From positions 62,001-126,000 of the forward strand of contig NZ_UNOZ01000017.1 in NCBI RefSeq assembly GCF_900536025.1: a DNA stretch of 64,000 nucleotides. Reading direction: 5' to 3'. Source of the DNA: Pseudomonas reidholzensis (GTDB lineage Bacteria > Pseudomonadota > Gammaproteobacteria > Pseudomonadales > Pseudomonadaceae). Below, piece by piece: positions 32,937 to 41,758 of this stretch (position 1 is its first letter; each line of letters starts with the position of its first letter). Below the pieces are notes generated by a model. That model was not told the origin of the DNA. It saw only the letters and a list, made by a program, of their open reading frames with translations, and ran no database searches. Position numbers and translations under genes: made by a program.

Positions 32937-33743
32937 TCAAAAACCGCTCAACCCCGCACGATCAATCCAGGCACGAGTAGCCGAATACGCCGCCTTCAAG
33001 CGCGCTTCCCCGTGCAACTGCGACGATGGCGTTTCCACGCTCAACCCCACATCATCGGGCAACGCACCGAGCAGCTCCGCCAACGGCAACTCACCTTGCC
33101 CCGGCAACAACCGCCCTTCCCTTGCCTCTGCAATGATCAACGCCTCAGCCGGCGCCAGCCGCGGTGCATCACACACCTGCACCGCCCGAAACCATCGCGG
33201 ATCCGCCGCTGCAATGGCCGCCGCGTCACCGCCCGAGCGATACAGGTGCAGCGCATCGACCAGCACGCTGCTGTTCGCCTGCCCTGCCGCCTCCAGCACG
33301 TCGAGCGCCTGGTGCAGGTTGCCCACCTGCCGCCAGCGCATGAACTCCAGGTCCACCCGCAGCCCATAGCGACTGGCCAACACGCACAAGGCACCGAAGT
33401 TGTCCGCAAGTCGCGCAGCATCGGCGTCATCACCGGAAACGGTCAAACTGACCGCCCCCAGTTCCGCGCCCGCCGCCAGCAGTGGCTCAAGCCCGGCCAC
33501 CACCCGCTCCGGGGTCAGCGACACGAACTCGATATCGCTGACCGCAACCCCTTCCCACTCCATCACCGCCTTGAGGTCGCGCAACGCCTGGCTGCCCACG
33601 GCCATGGGGTACGCAAGCGCGCCGGCCATCACCGGGTGCAAACGCAGCCCGACGGAGGCGAACCCTGCCCGGCCCGCCTCCCGCACCAGTGCCACGGGCT
33701 CGAGGTCGAGCGCCGTCAGGTGGGCGACTGCCAAGCCCCTCAA
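32937..33743 (-). CDS. Sugar phosphate isomerase/epimerase-like TIM-barrel protein
   Basis: A 268-residue xylose-isomerase-like TIM barrel: LAVAHLTALDLEPVALVREAGRAGFASVGLRLHP at the start, IEFVSLTPE, ADNFGALCVLASRYGLRVDLEFMRW carrying the metal-type glutamate, SVLVDALHLYRSGGD, and QVCDAPRL carrying an aspartate. A TTG codon at 33741-33743 was chosen, because GGGAGG lies eight bases upstream and MRGLAVAHLT fits the family N-terminus. It overlaps the stop of the preceding SDR gene. As the last gene of amidohydrolase-MFS-SDR-isomerase it probably isomerises a keto-sugar acid; the exact substrate is unknown. Confidence 0.8.
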   Translation of the reverse strand: MRGLAVAHLTALDLEPVALVREAGRAGFASVGLRLHPVMAGALAYPMAVGSQALRDLKAVMEWEGVAVSDIEFVSLTPERVVAGLEPLLAAGAELGAVSLTVSGDDADAARLADNFGALCVLASRYGLRVDLEFMRWRQVGNLHQALDVLEAAGQANSSVLVDALHLYRSGGDAAAIAAADPRWFRAVQVCDAPRLAPAEALIIAEAREGRLLPGQGELPLAELLGALPDDVGLSVETPSSQLHGEARLKAAYSATRAWIDRAGLSGF

Positions 33744-34480
33744 TAGGTCGCCCTCCCCCCACTGAGGTCGAACACGAAGCCGGTAGTGAAGCTGCACTCC
33801 GGTCCGGCGATCCAGGTCACCATGTTGGCCACCTCTTCAGCCTTGAGGAAGCGCCCCATGGGGATCTTGGCCTTGCTCGCGTCGATGTGCGCCTGGGTCA
33901 TCTCGGCCATCAACGGCGTCTCGACCATGGCCGGCGCCACGCAGTTGAGCAGCACGCCATCCTGGGCCAGCTCCTTGGCGGCCGCCTTGGTAAAGGCGAT
34001 GACTCCGGCCTTGGCCGCGGAGTAGGCCGAGATGTACTGCACGCCGTCCTTGCCGGCCATCGAGGCGATGTTGACGATGCGCCCGTAGCCGCGTTCTCGC
34101 ATGTGCGGGATGGCGGTGCGGCAGCAATAGAACACGCCGTTGAGGTCGATGGCGATGACCTTGTCCCAGGCCTCGGTCGGGTACTCCCAGGACGACACCA
34201 CCGGGCCATTGATGCCGGCGTTGTTGACCAGGATCTCGACGTGGCCGACACGCTCCAACACTTCGGCAAAGGCGGCTTCGACCGAGGCCAGCGACGACAC
34301 GTCGACCGACTGGCGCAGCACCGGCTCGAAGCCGTTTTCAGCACTGTCCCAGCCATCCACGGCAAGGTCCCAGATGACGATCTGAGCGCCTTCGGCGTGC
34401 AGCCGGCGGGCGATCGCCAGGCCGATGCCACGCATGCCGCCGGTGATGATCGCGATCTGCCCTTCCAGGTTCTGGCTCAT
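33740..34480 (-). CDS. Short-chain dehydrogenase/reductase
   Basis: A 246-residue classical SDR. ITGGMRGIGLAIARRL is the TGxxxGxG cofactor loop, followed by WDLAVDGWD, ILVNNAGIN (NNAG), the catalytic Ser in NIASMAGKDG, and Tyr/Lys in SAYSAAKAG; it ends SFTTGFVFDLSGG. The aspartate after beta-2 (WDL) favours NAD+. The start ATG 34480 overlaps the MFS stop by four bases. It would oxidise a hydroxyl of the compound imported by the adjacent MFS transporter; the lactonase-like amidohydrolase in the operon points to a sugar-acid or aldonolactone pathway. Confidence 0.92.
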   Translation of the reverse strand: MSQNLEGQIAIITGGMRGIGLAIARRLHAEGAQIVIWDLAVDGWDSAENGFEPVLRQSVDVSSLASVEAAFAEVLERVGHVEILVNNAGINGPVVSSWEYPTEAWDKVIAIDLNGVFYCCRTAIPHMRERGYGRIVNIASMAGKDGVQYISAYSAAKAGVIAFTKAAAKELAQDGVLLNCVAPAMVETPLMAEMTQAHIDASKAKIPMGRFLKAEEVANMVTWIAGPECSFTTGFVFDLSGGRATY

Positions 34481-35826
34481 TGTTTTGCTCCTTCTTCGAC
34501 GCAGGGAATATCCGGCAGGCGACGCAGGTCGCTCACCATGAACAGGTAGCACAGCGCGCCAAGCGCGGTGATGGTAGACACGAACGCCAGGGCCCAGACG
34601 AACGAGCCGGTGGCGGTGACGATGATGCCGATGGTCAGCGGCGTGACGATGCCGGCCGCATTGGCGAACAGGTTGAACAGGCCGCCGCTCAGGCCCAAGA
34701 GGCCTTTGGGGGCGATGTCGGAGACGATCATCCAGGCCAGCGCCGACATGCCCTGGGCAAAGTAGGCGACGCAGAGGATGGCGATCACCAGCACGTCGGA
34801 CTCGACATAGTTGGCCAGGACGATCACCGAGGCGGTCAGCAGGCCGGCGATCACCGGCAGCTTGCGGGCGACGTTCAGCGAGTAGCCGCGGCGCAGCAAG
34901 GCATCCGACAGCCAGCCGCCGACCAGCGTGCCCAGCGACGCGGCAATGAACGGCAGCACCGCCACCCAGCCGACTTTCAGCCAGGGCATGTGGCGCTCGG
35001 TGACCAGGTAGGTCGGGAACCAGGTCAGGAAGAACACGTTGGTCGAGTTGCAGGCAAACTGCCCCAGGCAGATGCCGAGCATGTTGCGGTGCTTGAGCAG
35101 CGCGGGGATCTGCGACCACTGGAACACGGTGGCTTTCTGGCCACCATCGACCACCCCGCCGCCTTCGGCGATGTAGTCCAGCTCAGCCTGGTTGGCCGTG
35201 GTGGACTGGTGCGGCTCGTGGTATTTGCGCCACCAGACCAGGCCATAGAGGATGCCCATCAAACCGACCGCCATCAACAGGAAGCGCCAGCCGTAGGCGT
35301 GCAGCACCCAGAACAGCAGCGGCGTGAGAAAAGCCAGGCCGATGTACTCGGCAAAGGTATAGATGCTGGTGGCCCGGGCGCGCTCGCTCTGCGGGAACCA
35401 GGTGGCGACCACGCGGCTGTTGGTCGGGAAGCACGGCGCCTCGGTGATGCCCACCAGGAAGCGGAAGCCGAGCAGCGACAGGAAGCCCTGGGCCAGGCCC
35501 TGCAGGCCGGTGAACAGCGACCACAGGGTCAGCGCCAGCCAGTAGGTGAACTTGGTGCCGAGCCGGTCGATGAGGATCCCGCCGGGGATCTGCGCGGCGG
35601 CGTAGGTCCAGGAGAATGCCGAGAAGATGATGCCCATCATGGCCGCGTTGAGGCCCAGGTCGGCGCTGATGCTGGGCGCGGCGATGCCCATCACGCTGCG
35701 GTCGAGGTAGTTGATCATGGTGCCGCCGGAAATCAGCGCGAGGATCATGAAGCGGGTGCGGGTTCTGGCGGTTTGCTGCGCGGGGGTGTCGTACACCCCC
35801 AGGCTGATCTTGTGCTCAGAGTTCAT
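34477..35826 (-). CDS. MFS transporter, anion:cation symporter (ACS) family
   Basis: A 449-residue, 12-segment transporter. MINYLDRSVMGIAAPSISADLGL, AAQIPGGILIDRLGTKFTYW and GFRFLVGITEAPCFPTNSRVVATWFP are marks of the ACS family, which contains glucarate, galactonate and other sugar-acid permeases. ATG 35826 fits. It is in an operon with an amidohydrolase upstream and an SDR and isomerase downstream, so it likely imports the acid or lactone degraded by them. The divergent LysR gene beyond the amidohydrolase is the probable regulator. Confidence 0.92.
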   Translation of the reverse strand: MNSEHKISLGVYDTPAQQTARTRTRFMILALISGGTMINYLDRSVMGIAAPSISADLGLNAAMMGIIFSAFSWTYAAAQIPGGILIDRLGTKFTYWLALTLWSLFTGLQGLAQGFLSLLGFRFLVGITEAPCFPTNSRVVATWFPQSERARATSIYTFAEYIGLAFLTPLLFWVLHAYGWRFLLMAVGLMGILYGLVWWRKYHEPHQSTTANQAELDYIAEGGGVVDGGQKATVFQWSQIPALLKHRNMLGICLGQFACNSTNVFFLTWFPTYLVTERHMPWLKVGWVAVLPFIAASLGTLVGGWLSDALLRRGYSLNVARKLPVIAGLLTASVIVLANYVESDVLVIAILCVAYFAQGMSALAWMIVSDIAPKGLLGLSGGLFNLFANAAGIVTPLTIGIIVTATGSFVWALAFVSTITALGALCYLFMVSDLRRLPDIPCVEEGAKQ

Positions 35827-35872
35827 GACGTCGGTCTCTTATTATTGGAATGTCATCGCGGGTGCAACGCAG

Positions 35873-36700
35873 TCAGGCAAAACCGAACAGGCGGCGTGGG
35901 GTGTCCCACATGATCTTGCGGCGCAGGTGCGGGTCGGGCATCAGCCGCTCGGCCAGCTTGAGCAGCGGGCCGTAGTCGACCCGCGAGCGCTGGCGAATGA
36001 ACGGCCAGTCCGAGCCCCATACGCAGGCATCCGGGCCAAACGCATTGATCAGTGCATGCACATAGGCATAGCTCTGGCCGTGCAGGTCTTCGGCCGCGGC
36101 GAACTTCTGCATGCCGGACAGCTTGACGCTGGCCCGCCCGGAACGCGCCAGCTTGAGCAGCGCCTGGAAGCCCGCCTGTTGAACGCCGGCACTCACGTCC
36201 GGTCGGCCGCAGTGGTCGACCAGCACGCGCACCGGGTTGCGTTCGAGCAGCCCGTGCAGGTGCAGCAACTGGTCTTCGCAGACCTGGATCTGGGCGAACA
36301 TGCCGAGCTCGGCGAGCTTGCCGAAGTTGGCCTCGGCGGTGTCCATGTGCTCGATGCCGTACAGCGCCGGGTTGAAGGCCACGCCGACCACGCCCTGCTC
36401 CTTCAGTGCCGCCAGGCGGTCGATGGGGATATCGCGCTCGACCACGGCGATGCCGCGAAAACGCCCCTGGCCCACGGCCAGTGCGTGCAGCAGGCAGCGG
36501 TTGTCGGTGTGATAGCCGCTGTTGGGGCCGACCAGCAGGGCCTGGCGCACGCCGTAGGTGTCCATCACCTCGCTGAACTGCTCGAGCGTGGCGATTTCCT
36601 GGCCAGACGGTGCGTAGGGCGCGTCGGGGTGATAGGGGAATCGCGCGGGGTCAAACAAATGGTTATGGCAATCGATCTTCGGTTCGTCAAAGATGTTCAC
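35873..36700 (-). CDS. Amidohydrolase-family lactonase-like hydrolase (COG3618 type)
   Basis: A 275-residue metal-dependent hydrolase. It begins with GTG 36700 (GAGGAG upstream), giving MNIFDEPKIDCHNHLFDPARFPY with the HxH ligand motif. VLVDHCGRPDVSAG, SVKLSGMQKF and CVWGSDWPFIR (metal Asp) complete the amidohydrolase-2 signature. Members include 2-pyrone-4,6-dicarboxylate lactonase, 4-sulfomuconolactonase and L-rhamnono/fuconolactonases. As first gene of the operon with an ACS permease, SDR and isomerase, it probably opens a lactone made from the imported compound. Confidence 0.88.
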   Translation of the reverse strand: MNIFDEPKIDCHNHLFDPARFPYHPDAPYAPSGQEIATLEQFSEVMDTYGVRQALLVGPNSGYHTDNRCLLHALAVGQGRFRGIAVVERDIPIDRLAALKEQGVVGVAFNPALYGIEHMDTAEANFGKLAELGMFAQIQVCEDQLLHLHGLLERNPVRVLVDHCGRPDVSAGVQQAGFQALLKLARSGRASVKLSGMQKFAAAEDLHGQSYAYVHALINAFGPDACVWGSDWPFIRQRSRVDYGPLLKLAERLMPDPHLRRKIMWDTPRRLFGFA

Positions 36701-36741
36701 GCAGTTCTCCTCGAGAGTATCCACCCACTGCCCTGCCGCAG

Positions 36742-36844
36742 CCCCTGTGGGAGCGGGTTTACCCGCGAACAAGGGCGCAGCCCTTGCCATGCACAGAGTC
36801 GTCTGCGCCGGCCTCTTCGCGGGTAAACCCGCTCCCACAGGGGG
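36742..36844. repeat. Inverted REP pair (GTGGGAGCGGGTTTACCCGC type)
   Basis: CCCCTGTGGGAGCGGGTTTA (36742-36761) and, reversed, TAAACCCGCTCCCACAGGGG (36824-36843) are perfect mirror units about 62 bases apart, with an inner GCGCAGCCC element. They lie between the amidohydrolase start and the divergent LysR gene, which is unusual because such pairs normally sit downstream of genes; the amidohydrolase promoter must lie very close to its start or beyond the pair. Confidence 0.88.
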
Positions 36845-36953
36845 CGCGGTGTTATTGTTTGCCGCAGGGGGATTTGGTTGTGCTGAAGATACTTGTAGGC
36901 CGCCGCCGATGCTCATACACAGATGTCCAACACCATAACCAAAGGTAATACCA

Positions 36954-37907
36954 ATGCTGCCCAGCCAAGAAGCCTGCGAATCCACCGCGATGGTGTTCAA
37001 GCTGCGGCATATGGAAGTGTTTCGCGCGGTCATGCTGACCGGCTCGATCAGCGCCGCGGCAAAGATGCTCTACGTCTCGCAGCCGGCCGTGAGCAAGCTG
37101 ATCGCCTACATCGAGGGCCGCCTGACCTACCGGCTGTTCGAGCGCATCAACAATCGTCTGGTGCCGACCGCCGAGGCGCAGGTGCTGTTTCGCGAGGTCG
37201 AGCGCGTTTACCAGGCGGCACTGGTGGTCAACGAGTGCGCGCTGTCGCTGGCCTCGGGTTCGCAACGCAACCTGCGCATCTCCTGCAGTGCGTCGCTGTC
37301 GACGGTGGTCATCCCGATCGCCCTGGCGCAGCTCAAGCGCGAATCGCCGTCACTGAACATCGAGTGGCAGACCTCGTTGATGAACGAGATGCCCAACCAG
37401 ATCCTGTCGAAAAAGGTCGACCTGTCGATCGCCGCCCTGCCGCTGGTGCATGACCATCTGCATTCGCAGGCGTTCATGCGTGGGCGCATGGTGGTGGTGC
37501 TGCCGCCCGAGCACCCGCTCGCCCAGCAGCCCCAGCTGTCGCTGCGCCAGCTCGAAGGGCAAGCGCTGCTGCTGTTCAGGCCGGACATGCCGTTTGGCAA
37601 GCTGCTCGCGCAGGAGATCGAGCGCGATGGCGCGCAGCTGGAGTCGCTGCTGTCGTTCACCAATGCCAACGAGGCGGTGGCCCTGGTCAAGCAAGGGATG
37701 GGCATTACCATCATCGATGAGTTCGTGGCGCAGGGCAGCGGGCTGGCGGTGGTGCCGCTGGCAGAGGAAATTCACTTCGACATCAGCTTTGTCTATTCGC
37801 GTTTCGAGCCGCCGTCGCAGGCGTCGTTGCAGCTGATGCGGGTGTTGCATGCCCACGCGGTCAAGCTGGGGCGGGAGATTGCCGGGTTTGCCATGCCGAC
37901 GGCCTGA
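36954..37907 (+). CDS. LysR-family regulator of the amidohydrolase-MFS-SDR operon
   Basis: A 317-residue LysR protein. FRAVMLTGSISAAAKMLYVSQPAVSKLIAYIEGRLTY is the helix-turn-helix region (about residues 23-60), followed by LFERINNRLVPTAEAQVLF and the effector-binding domain. ATG 36954 has AAAGG eight bases upstream. The start extends a few residues beyond the usual LysR N-terminus (MVFKLRHMEVFRAV), as in several family members. Divergence from the operon and the REP pair in the gap suggest control by this regulator; the effector would be the operon's substrate. Confidence 0.92.
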   Translation: MLPSQEACESTAMVFKLRHMEVFRAVMLTGSISAAAKMLYVSQPAVSKLIAYIEGRLTYRLFERINNRLVPTAEAQVLFREVERVYQAALVVNECALSLASGSQRNLRISCSASLSTVVIPIALAQLKRESPSLNIEWQTSLMNEMPNQILSKKVDLSIAALPLVHDHLHSQAFMRGRMVVVLPPEHPLAQQPQLSLRQLEGQALLLFRPDMPFGKLLAQEIERDGAQLESLLSFTNANEAVALVKQGMGITIIDEFVAQGSGLAVVPLAEEIHFDISFVYSRFEPPSQASLQLMRVLHAHAVKLGREIAGFAMPTA

Positions 37908-37961
37908 GTGGGTAACGTCAGGCCGGCCGTCACCGCTCTCCACCCCGCGATGGGAGCAGGC

Positions 37962-38549
37962 CTACTCTTTCGCTTGCCCGTCGATCACCACGGGCTCGCC
38001 GATCGCATAAAAGTGCCCGCCCGCCACATAGTGCAGGCTACGCAACGCCGGATCGGCCTGCTCGAAGTGCCAGTGCCCCGCCTGGAACACCCGCGTGTCC
38101 GCCCAGGCCGCCACCACCTCGGCAATGAACAGATCATAGGTAGTCTGGTTGTGCGGCTCCTCGATCACCCGGCACATCAGCCAGGCCGAGCAGTCACTGA
38201 CCAAGGGCGCTGGATACCCCTCGACCCGGAACAACTGCACCCCGCTGTGCGCCAGCTTGTCGGGCTGATCAGCCAGGCTCTGGGTGCCGACCTGATGGGT
38301 CAGCCGCGCCTGCGCCACCGTCGGCAACTGAATCACCAACCAGCCACTGCCCTCGACCAACTGCCGGGTGTGCGCGCTCTTGTCGAGCACCACGGTGAGC
38401 TTGGGCGGGTCGAAGTCGAGGGCGCAGGCCCAGGCGGCCGCCATGACGTTGTCGACGCCCGCATGGCTGGCCGAGACCAGCACCGTAGGCCCGTGGTTGA
38501 GCAGGCGATAGGCTTTGTTCAGTGCAACGGGCTGGAAATAGGTGTTCAT
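37962..38549 (-). CDS. Flavin reductase-like domain protein
   Basis: A 195-residue protein of the FMN-binding split-barrel (flavin reductase) superfamily. MNTYFQPVALNKAYRLLNHGPTVLVSASHAGVDNVMAAAWACALDFDPPKLTVVLD is split over the barrel strands, with SAHTRQLVEGSGWLVIQLP, and it ends LHYVAGGHFYAIGEPVVIDG. These proteins supply reduced flavin or act as small oxidoreductases. ATG 38549 has AGAGG upstream. It stands alone, divergent from a hypothetical gene, and follows the LysR gene 3' end without shared direction. Confidence 0.87.
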   Translation of the reverse strand: MNTYFQPVALNKAYRLLNHGPTVLVSASHAGVDNVMAAAWACALDFDPPKLTVVLDKSAHTRQLVEGSGWLVIQLPTVAQARLTHQVGTQSLADQPDKLAHSGVQLFRVEGYPAPLVSDCSAWLMCRVIEEPHNQTTYDLFIAEVVAAWADTRVFQAGHWHFEQADPALRSLHYVAGGHFYAIGEPVVIDGQAKE

Positions 38550-38756
38550 CGATAACCTCTGCAAGTGCTGCCCGAACCTCGAGCCTGGCAGTCAGGGGGG
38601 AATTCTGCCGCAAGCTGGCGAAGCTGACCATCGAACGGTGCGCCGCGGTCGAAGGCGGCCATAACGGTTTAGGAAATTTCCCACATCAAGCAAGGAATCT
38701 CCTTACTTGTTAGCCCGGCCCGGCGAAAACATGATCAGCACTGGATGACATCACCG

Positions 38757-38774
38757 CCTCCCGCCAGCGGGAGG
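38757..38774 (+). other. Perfect 8-bp hairpin upstream of the 38808 gene
   Basis: CCTCCCGC-CA-GCGGGAGG forms a tight stem 34 bases before the start of the following gene and outside any open frame of its own. It carries no T tract, so it is not an obvious terminator. It might be a leader structure of the 38808 gene; function is unknown. Confidence 0.4.
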
Positions 38775-38807
38775 CCGGCACCCCTGCGCTCCCGAGGAGG
38801 CTTTGCC

Positions 38808-39149
38808 ATGTGCTCGCCGCATCATCACTCCACTACCGAGCTGCGCCGCACCCTGCGCCAGCTGCTTGACCACGACGTGTGCAACCCCGACGACGACCCG
38901 CACCTGTCCGGGGTGCTGTTTTTCTGCGCCACCGACGAACAGACGCGGCAGTTGATCGAACGCATCGAGCTGCTCGCCAGCGAAGCCTTCTTCGACCCCA
39001 CTGGCCGGGCCATCCGCGACCACATGCGCGCCGCGGCGGTGGACGGTGTGCGGATCAGGCAGAAGCACAAGCGCGAGGATGACCAGACGGTGATTCGCAT
39101 CGCCGTGCCCGACAAGGGCTACATCACCGTGAGCACGGCGCGGTTGTGA
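38808..39149 (+). CDS. Hypothetical protein (113 aa)
   Basis: Starts at ATG 38808 with a strong GAGGAGG site. [86 protein letters not shown]. The histidine cluster and charged helices are the only clear features; no family is recognised. It has no signal peptide. It lies between the flavin reductase and an aldo/keto reductase in the same direction as the latter (131-base gap), so a loose association is possible. Confidence 0.7.
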   Translation: MCSPHHHSTTELRRTLRQLLDHDVCNPDDDPHLSGVLFFCATDEQTRQLIERIELLASEAFFDPTGRAIRDHMRAAAVDGVRIRQKHKREDDQTVIRIAVPDKGYITVSTARL

Positions 39150-39280
39150 CACCGGGTGCCGGGATGGAACAGCCATTGTTGCCTGCGGGTCAAAGCACAA
39201 GTGCCGCAACAGGGCTGTTTCACGCAGGCCCACGCCGGCCATACTGCCCCCCTCACCCGTTCCCACCCAGGAGTCCTCCA

Positions 39281-40084
39281 ATGATCGTTCCCGCCCTCGG
39301 CCTCGGCACCTTTCGTCTCAAGGACCAGGTGGTCATCGACTCGGTCCGCACCGGCCTCGAGCTCGGCTACCGGGCCATAGACACCGCACAGATCTACGGC
39401 AACGAAGCCGAGATCGGCCAGGCCATCGCCGACAGTGGCGTGCCGCGCGCCGAGCTGTTTCTGACCAGCAAGATCTGGACCGACAACTTCGCCGCCGACA
39501 AGCTCATCCCCAGCCTCCAGGAAAGCCTGCGCAAGCTGCGCACCGATCACCTCGACCTGACCCTGATCCACTGGCCATCGCCCAACGGCGCGGTGCCGGT
39601 GAGCGAGTTCATGACGGCACTGGCCGAAGCCCAACGCCAAGGCCTGACCCGCCATATCGGTGTGTCCAACTTCACCATCGCGCTGCTCGAAGAAGCGATC
39701 GCCGCGGTTGGCCCTGGCGTTATCGCCACCAACCAGATCGAGCTGCACCCTTACCTGCAAAACCGCAAGCTGGTTGGCTTCATGCAGCAGCACGGGATCG
39801 ACGTGACCTCCTACATGACCCTGGGCTATGGCAAGGTCCTGCAGGACCCACTGATCCAGGCCATCGCCCAGCGCCATGCCGTCAGCCCGGCCCAGGTGAC
39901 CCTGGCGTGGGCACTGCAGCTGGGCTACGCGGTGATCCCGTCGTCGACCAAGCGGGAAAACCTCGCGAGCAACCTCAAGGCCGGCGCGTTGCGCTTGAGC
40001 GACGCCGAGATGGCCGAGATCGCCACCCTGGAACGTGGCGAGCGGATGATCAGCCCGGCCAGCCTGGCGCCCGCCTGGGACTGA
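39281..40084 (+). CDS. dkgB: Aldo/keto reductase, 2,5-diketo-D-gluconate reductase B type
   Basis: A 267-residue AKR, the same length as E. coli DkgB. The catalytic tetrad is Asp and Tyr in [11 protein letters not shown], Lys in FLTSKIW and His in [14 protein letters not shown] contacts are in [46 protein letters not shown] is the start. The start ATG 39281 follows CCAGGAG. Such enzymes reduce methylglyoxal and other aldehydes with NADPH. It is monocistronic and followed by a REP pair. Confidence 0.9.
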   Translation: MIVPALGLGTFRLKDQVVIDSVRTGLELGYRAIDTAQIYGNEAEIGQAIADSGVPRAELFLTSKIWTDNFAADKLIPSLQESLRKLRTDHLDLTLIHWPSPNGAVPVSEFMTALAEAQRQGLTRHIGVSNFTIALLEEAIAAVGPGVIATNQIELHPYLQNRKLVGFMQQHGIDVTSYMTLGYGKVLQDPLIQAIAQRHAVSPAQVTLAWALQLGYAVIPSSTKRENLASNLKAGALRLSDAEMAEIATLERGERMISPASLAPAWD

Positions 40085-40122
40085 CCCTCGATCAGTCAGA
40101 AAATGGGTCGCCTGGTCCATAG

Positions 40123-40233
40123 CTTTCGCGGGGCAAGTCGCATCGGCGCACCGCCGCTCCCACGGAGCCCGCGCCGAACCAAGAACTCGTGCTTTACAGA
40201 GACCTCGTGGGAGCGGGCTTGCCCCGCGAAAGC
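40123..40233. repeat. Inverted REP pair (GTGGGAGCGGGCTTGCCCCG type)
   Basis: Between the aldo/keto reductase and the MocR gene, CTTTCGCGGGGCAAGTC with GCCGCTCCCACGG faces CGTGGGAGCGGGCTTGCC and GCGAAAGCG. The left unit is slightly degenerate (an insertion ATCGGCGCACC in the loop), the right one intact. Confidence 0.85.
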
Positions 40234-40324
40234 GTCAGCCTAGTCACCGCGCGAGCCTCGGGCGAGACGTCACAAAACCAGGCCATGCGGGTATGCTGGG
40301 CGCCCGCCCCGCCCGGACCCGTCC

Positions 40325-41758
40325 ATGGAACTGCACATCCGCCTCGAAGGCCGCAAAGGCCTGGCCGACCAGCTCTACCAGCAACTGCGTGCCGGCATCG
40401 ACAGCGGCCACCTCGCCGCCGGTACCCAGTTGCCGCCCACCCGCCTGCTGGCCGAGCAACTGGGGGTTTCGCGCAAGACCGTGGCCGAAGCCTATTCGCG
40501 CCTGACCTACGACAACCTGCTCAGCGCCGTGGTCGGCCGTGGCACCTTCATCAGCCCACGGCACGCCCGCCAACCGGCCCCGGCCGAGGCCCTGCCGCTG
40601 GCCGCCGCGGACTCGCTCAAGCGCTGGCAGCAGCGCGCCACCGTGCTGACCCAGCGTGCCCTCGATGCGCCGTCGCGCTATGACTTCATCGGCGGTGCCT
40701 CGATCAAGGCGCAGTTCCCCTTCGACCAGTGGCGCAGTTGCCTGCAGTACGCCCTGCGCCGCAGCCAGCGCCACCCCGACCGGCACTTCTTCGCCCAGGG
40801 CCTGCCCGAACTGCGCGACGCCATCGCCCACCACATCGCCTATGCCCGCGGGGTGCACTGCAGCGCGGCCGACATCCTGGTGTGCAACGGCGCCCAGCAG
40901 GCGCTCGACCTGATCGCCCGGGTGCTGATCGAGCCCGGTTGCCCGGTGGCCATGGAAGACCCAGGCTACTCGCCGGCGCGCCAGCTGTTCCTGGCGCTCG
41001 GTGCGCGCCTGCAAGCGGTACCCGTGGACGCCGAGGGACTGTGCGTCGAGCAGATCGCCGACGGCACGCGGCTGATCTACGTGACCCCCTCGCACCAGTT
41101 TCCACTGGGCATGCCGATGAGCGAGCGGCGCCGCGAAGCCTTGCTGGCCAGGGCCGCGGAGCTGGGTGCGCTGATCATCGAAGACGACTACGACTGCGAG
41201 TTCCGCTACCAGGGCCCGAACAGCGATGCCTTGCAGCGGCTCGACCGCCACGGCCTGGTGGCGTATGTCGGCACCTTCTCCAAGACCTTGCTGCCCGAGC
41301 TGCGCCTGGGTTACGCAGTGCTGCCTGAGGCGGTGCTGCAGGCCGCCTGCGTGGCCAAGCACCTGAGCGACCTGCACAGCCCGACCTTGCAGCAATGGGC
41401 CTTGGCGCGGTTTATCAGCGAGGGCCACCTGAGCAAGCATATCCGCCGCTGCCACGAGATCTACAGCGCGCGCCGCGGGCGCATCCTGGCCCGCCTGGAA
41501 GGTGACCTGGCGCCCTGGCTGAGCGCGGTACCGGCCAACGCCGGCTTCCACCTGAGCGCACTGGCAAGCCCAGGGGTCGACGTCGAGTTGCTGACCAACC
41601 TGGCGCGCAAGGTCGAGGTCGGGTTGTATTCACTGGCGCCTTTCTACTGCGAGGCGCCGGTGCGCCCCGGCCTGCTGATGGGCTTCGGCGCCATTGAGCT
41701 GCTGGACATCGACCCGGCGCTGGACCGGGTCCGCGATACCCTCCAGCGGATCAGCTGA
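40325..41758 (+). CDS. MocR/PdxR-type regulator (GntR helix-turn-helix fused to aminotransferase domain)
   Basis: A 477-residue fusion. Residues about 12-78 are a GntR-type winged helix-turn-helix (GSYQLY-like LADQLYQQLRAGIDSGHLAAG, PPTRLLAEQLGVSRKTVAEAYSRL). From about 130 on is a fold-type I aminotransferase domain with the PLP lysine in VGTFSKTLLPELRLGY and IIEDDYDCEFRY. MocR proteins sense PLP or amino compounds. It overlaps the 3' end of the convergent MFS gene by eight bases. Target genes are not obvious; the aldo/keto reductase upstream or the MFS/deaminase pair are nearby candidates. Confidence 0.92.
   Translation: MELHIRLEGRKGLADQLYQQLRAGIDSGHLAAGTQLPPTRLLAEQLGVSRKTVAEAYSRLTYDNLLSAVVGRGTFISPRHARQPAPAEALPLAAADSLKRWQQRATVLTQRALDAPSRYDFIGGASIKAQFPFDQWRSCLQYALRRSQRHPDRHFFAQGLPELRDAIAHHIAYARGVHCSAADILVCNGAQQALDLIARVLIEPGCPVAMEDPGYSPARQLFLALGARLQAVPVDAEGLCVEQIADGTRLIYVTPSHQFPLGMPMSERRREALLARAAELGALIIEDDYDCEFRYQGPNSDALQRLDRHGLVAYVGTFSKTLLPELRLGYAVLPEAVLQAACVAKHLSDLHSPTLQQWALARFISEGHLSKHIRRCHEIYSARRGRILARLEGDLAPWLSAVPANAGFHLSALASPGVDVELLTNLARKVEVGLYSLAPFYCEAPVRPGLLMGFGAIELLDIDPALDRVRDTLQRIS

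Noticed and set aside
32778..33746. Plus-strand frame in and beyond the gene-free stretch
   Set aside because: Mostly antisense to the TIM-barrel gene; arginine- and glutamine-rich, no ribosome-binding site.
34480..35913. Long plus-strand frame opposite the MFS gene
   Set aside because: Antisense shadow of the ACS transporter; composition rich in Gln, Gly, Asp, no domain pattern.
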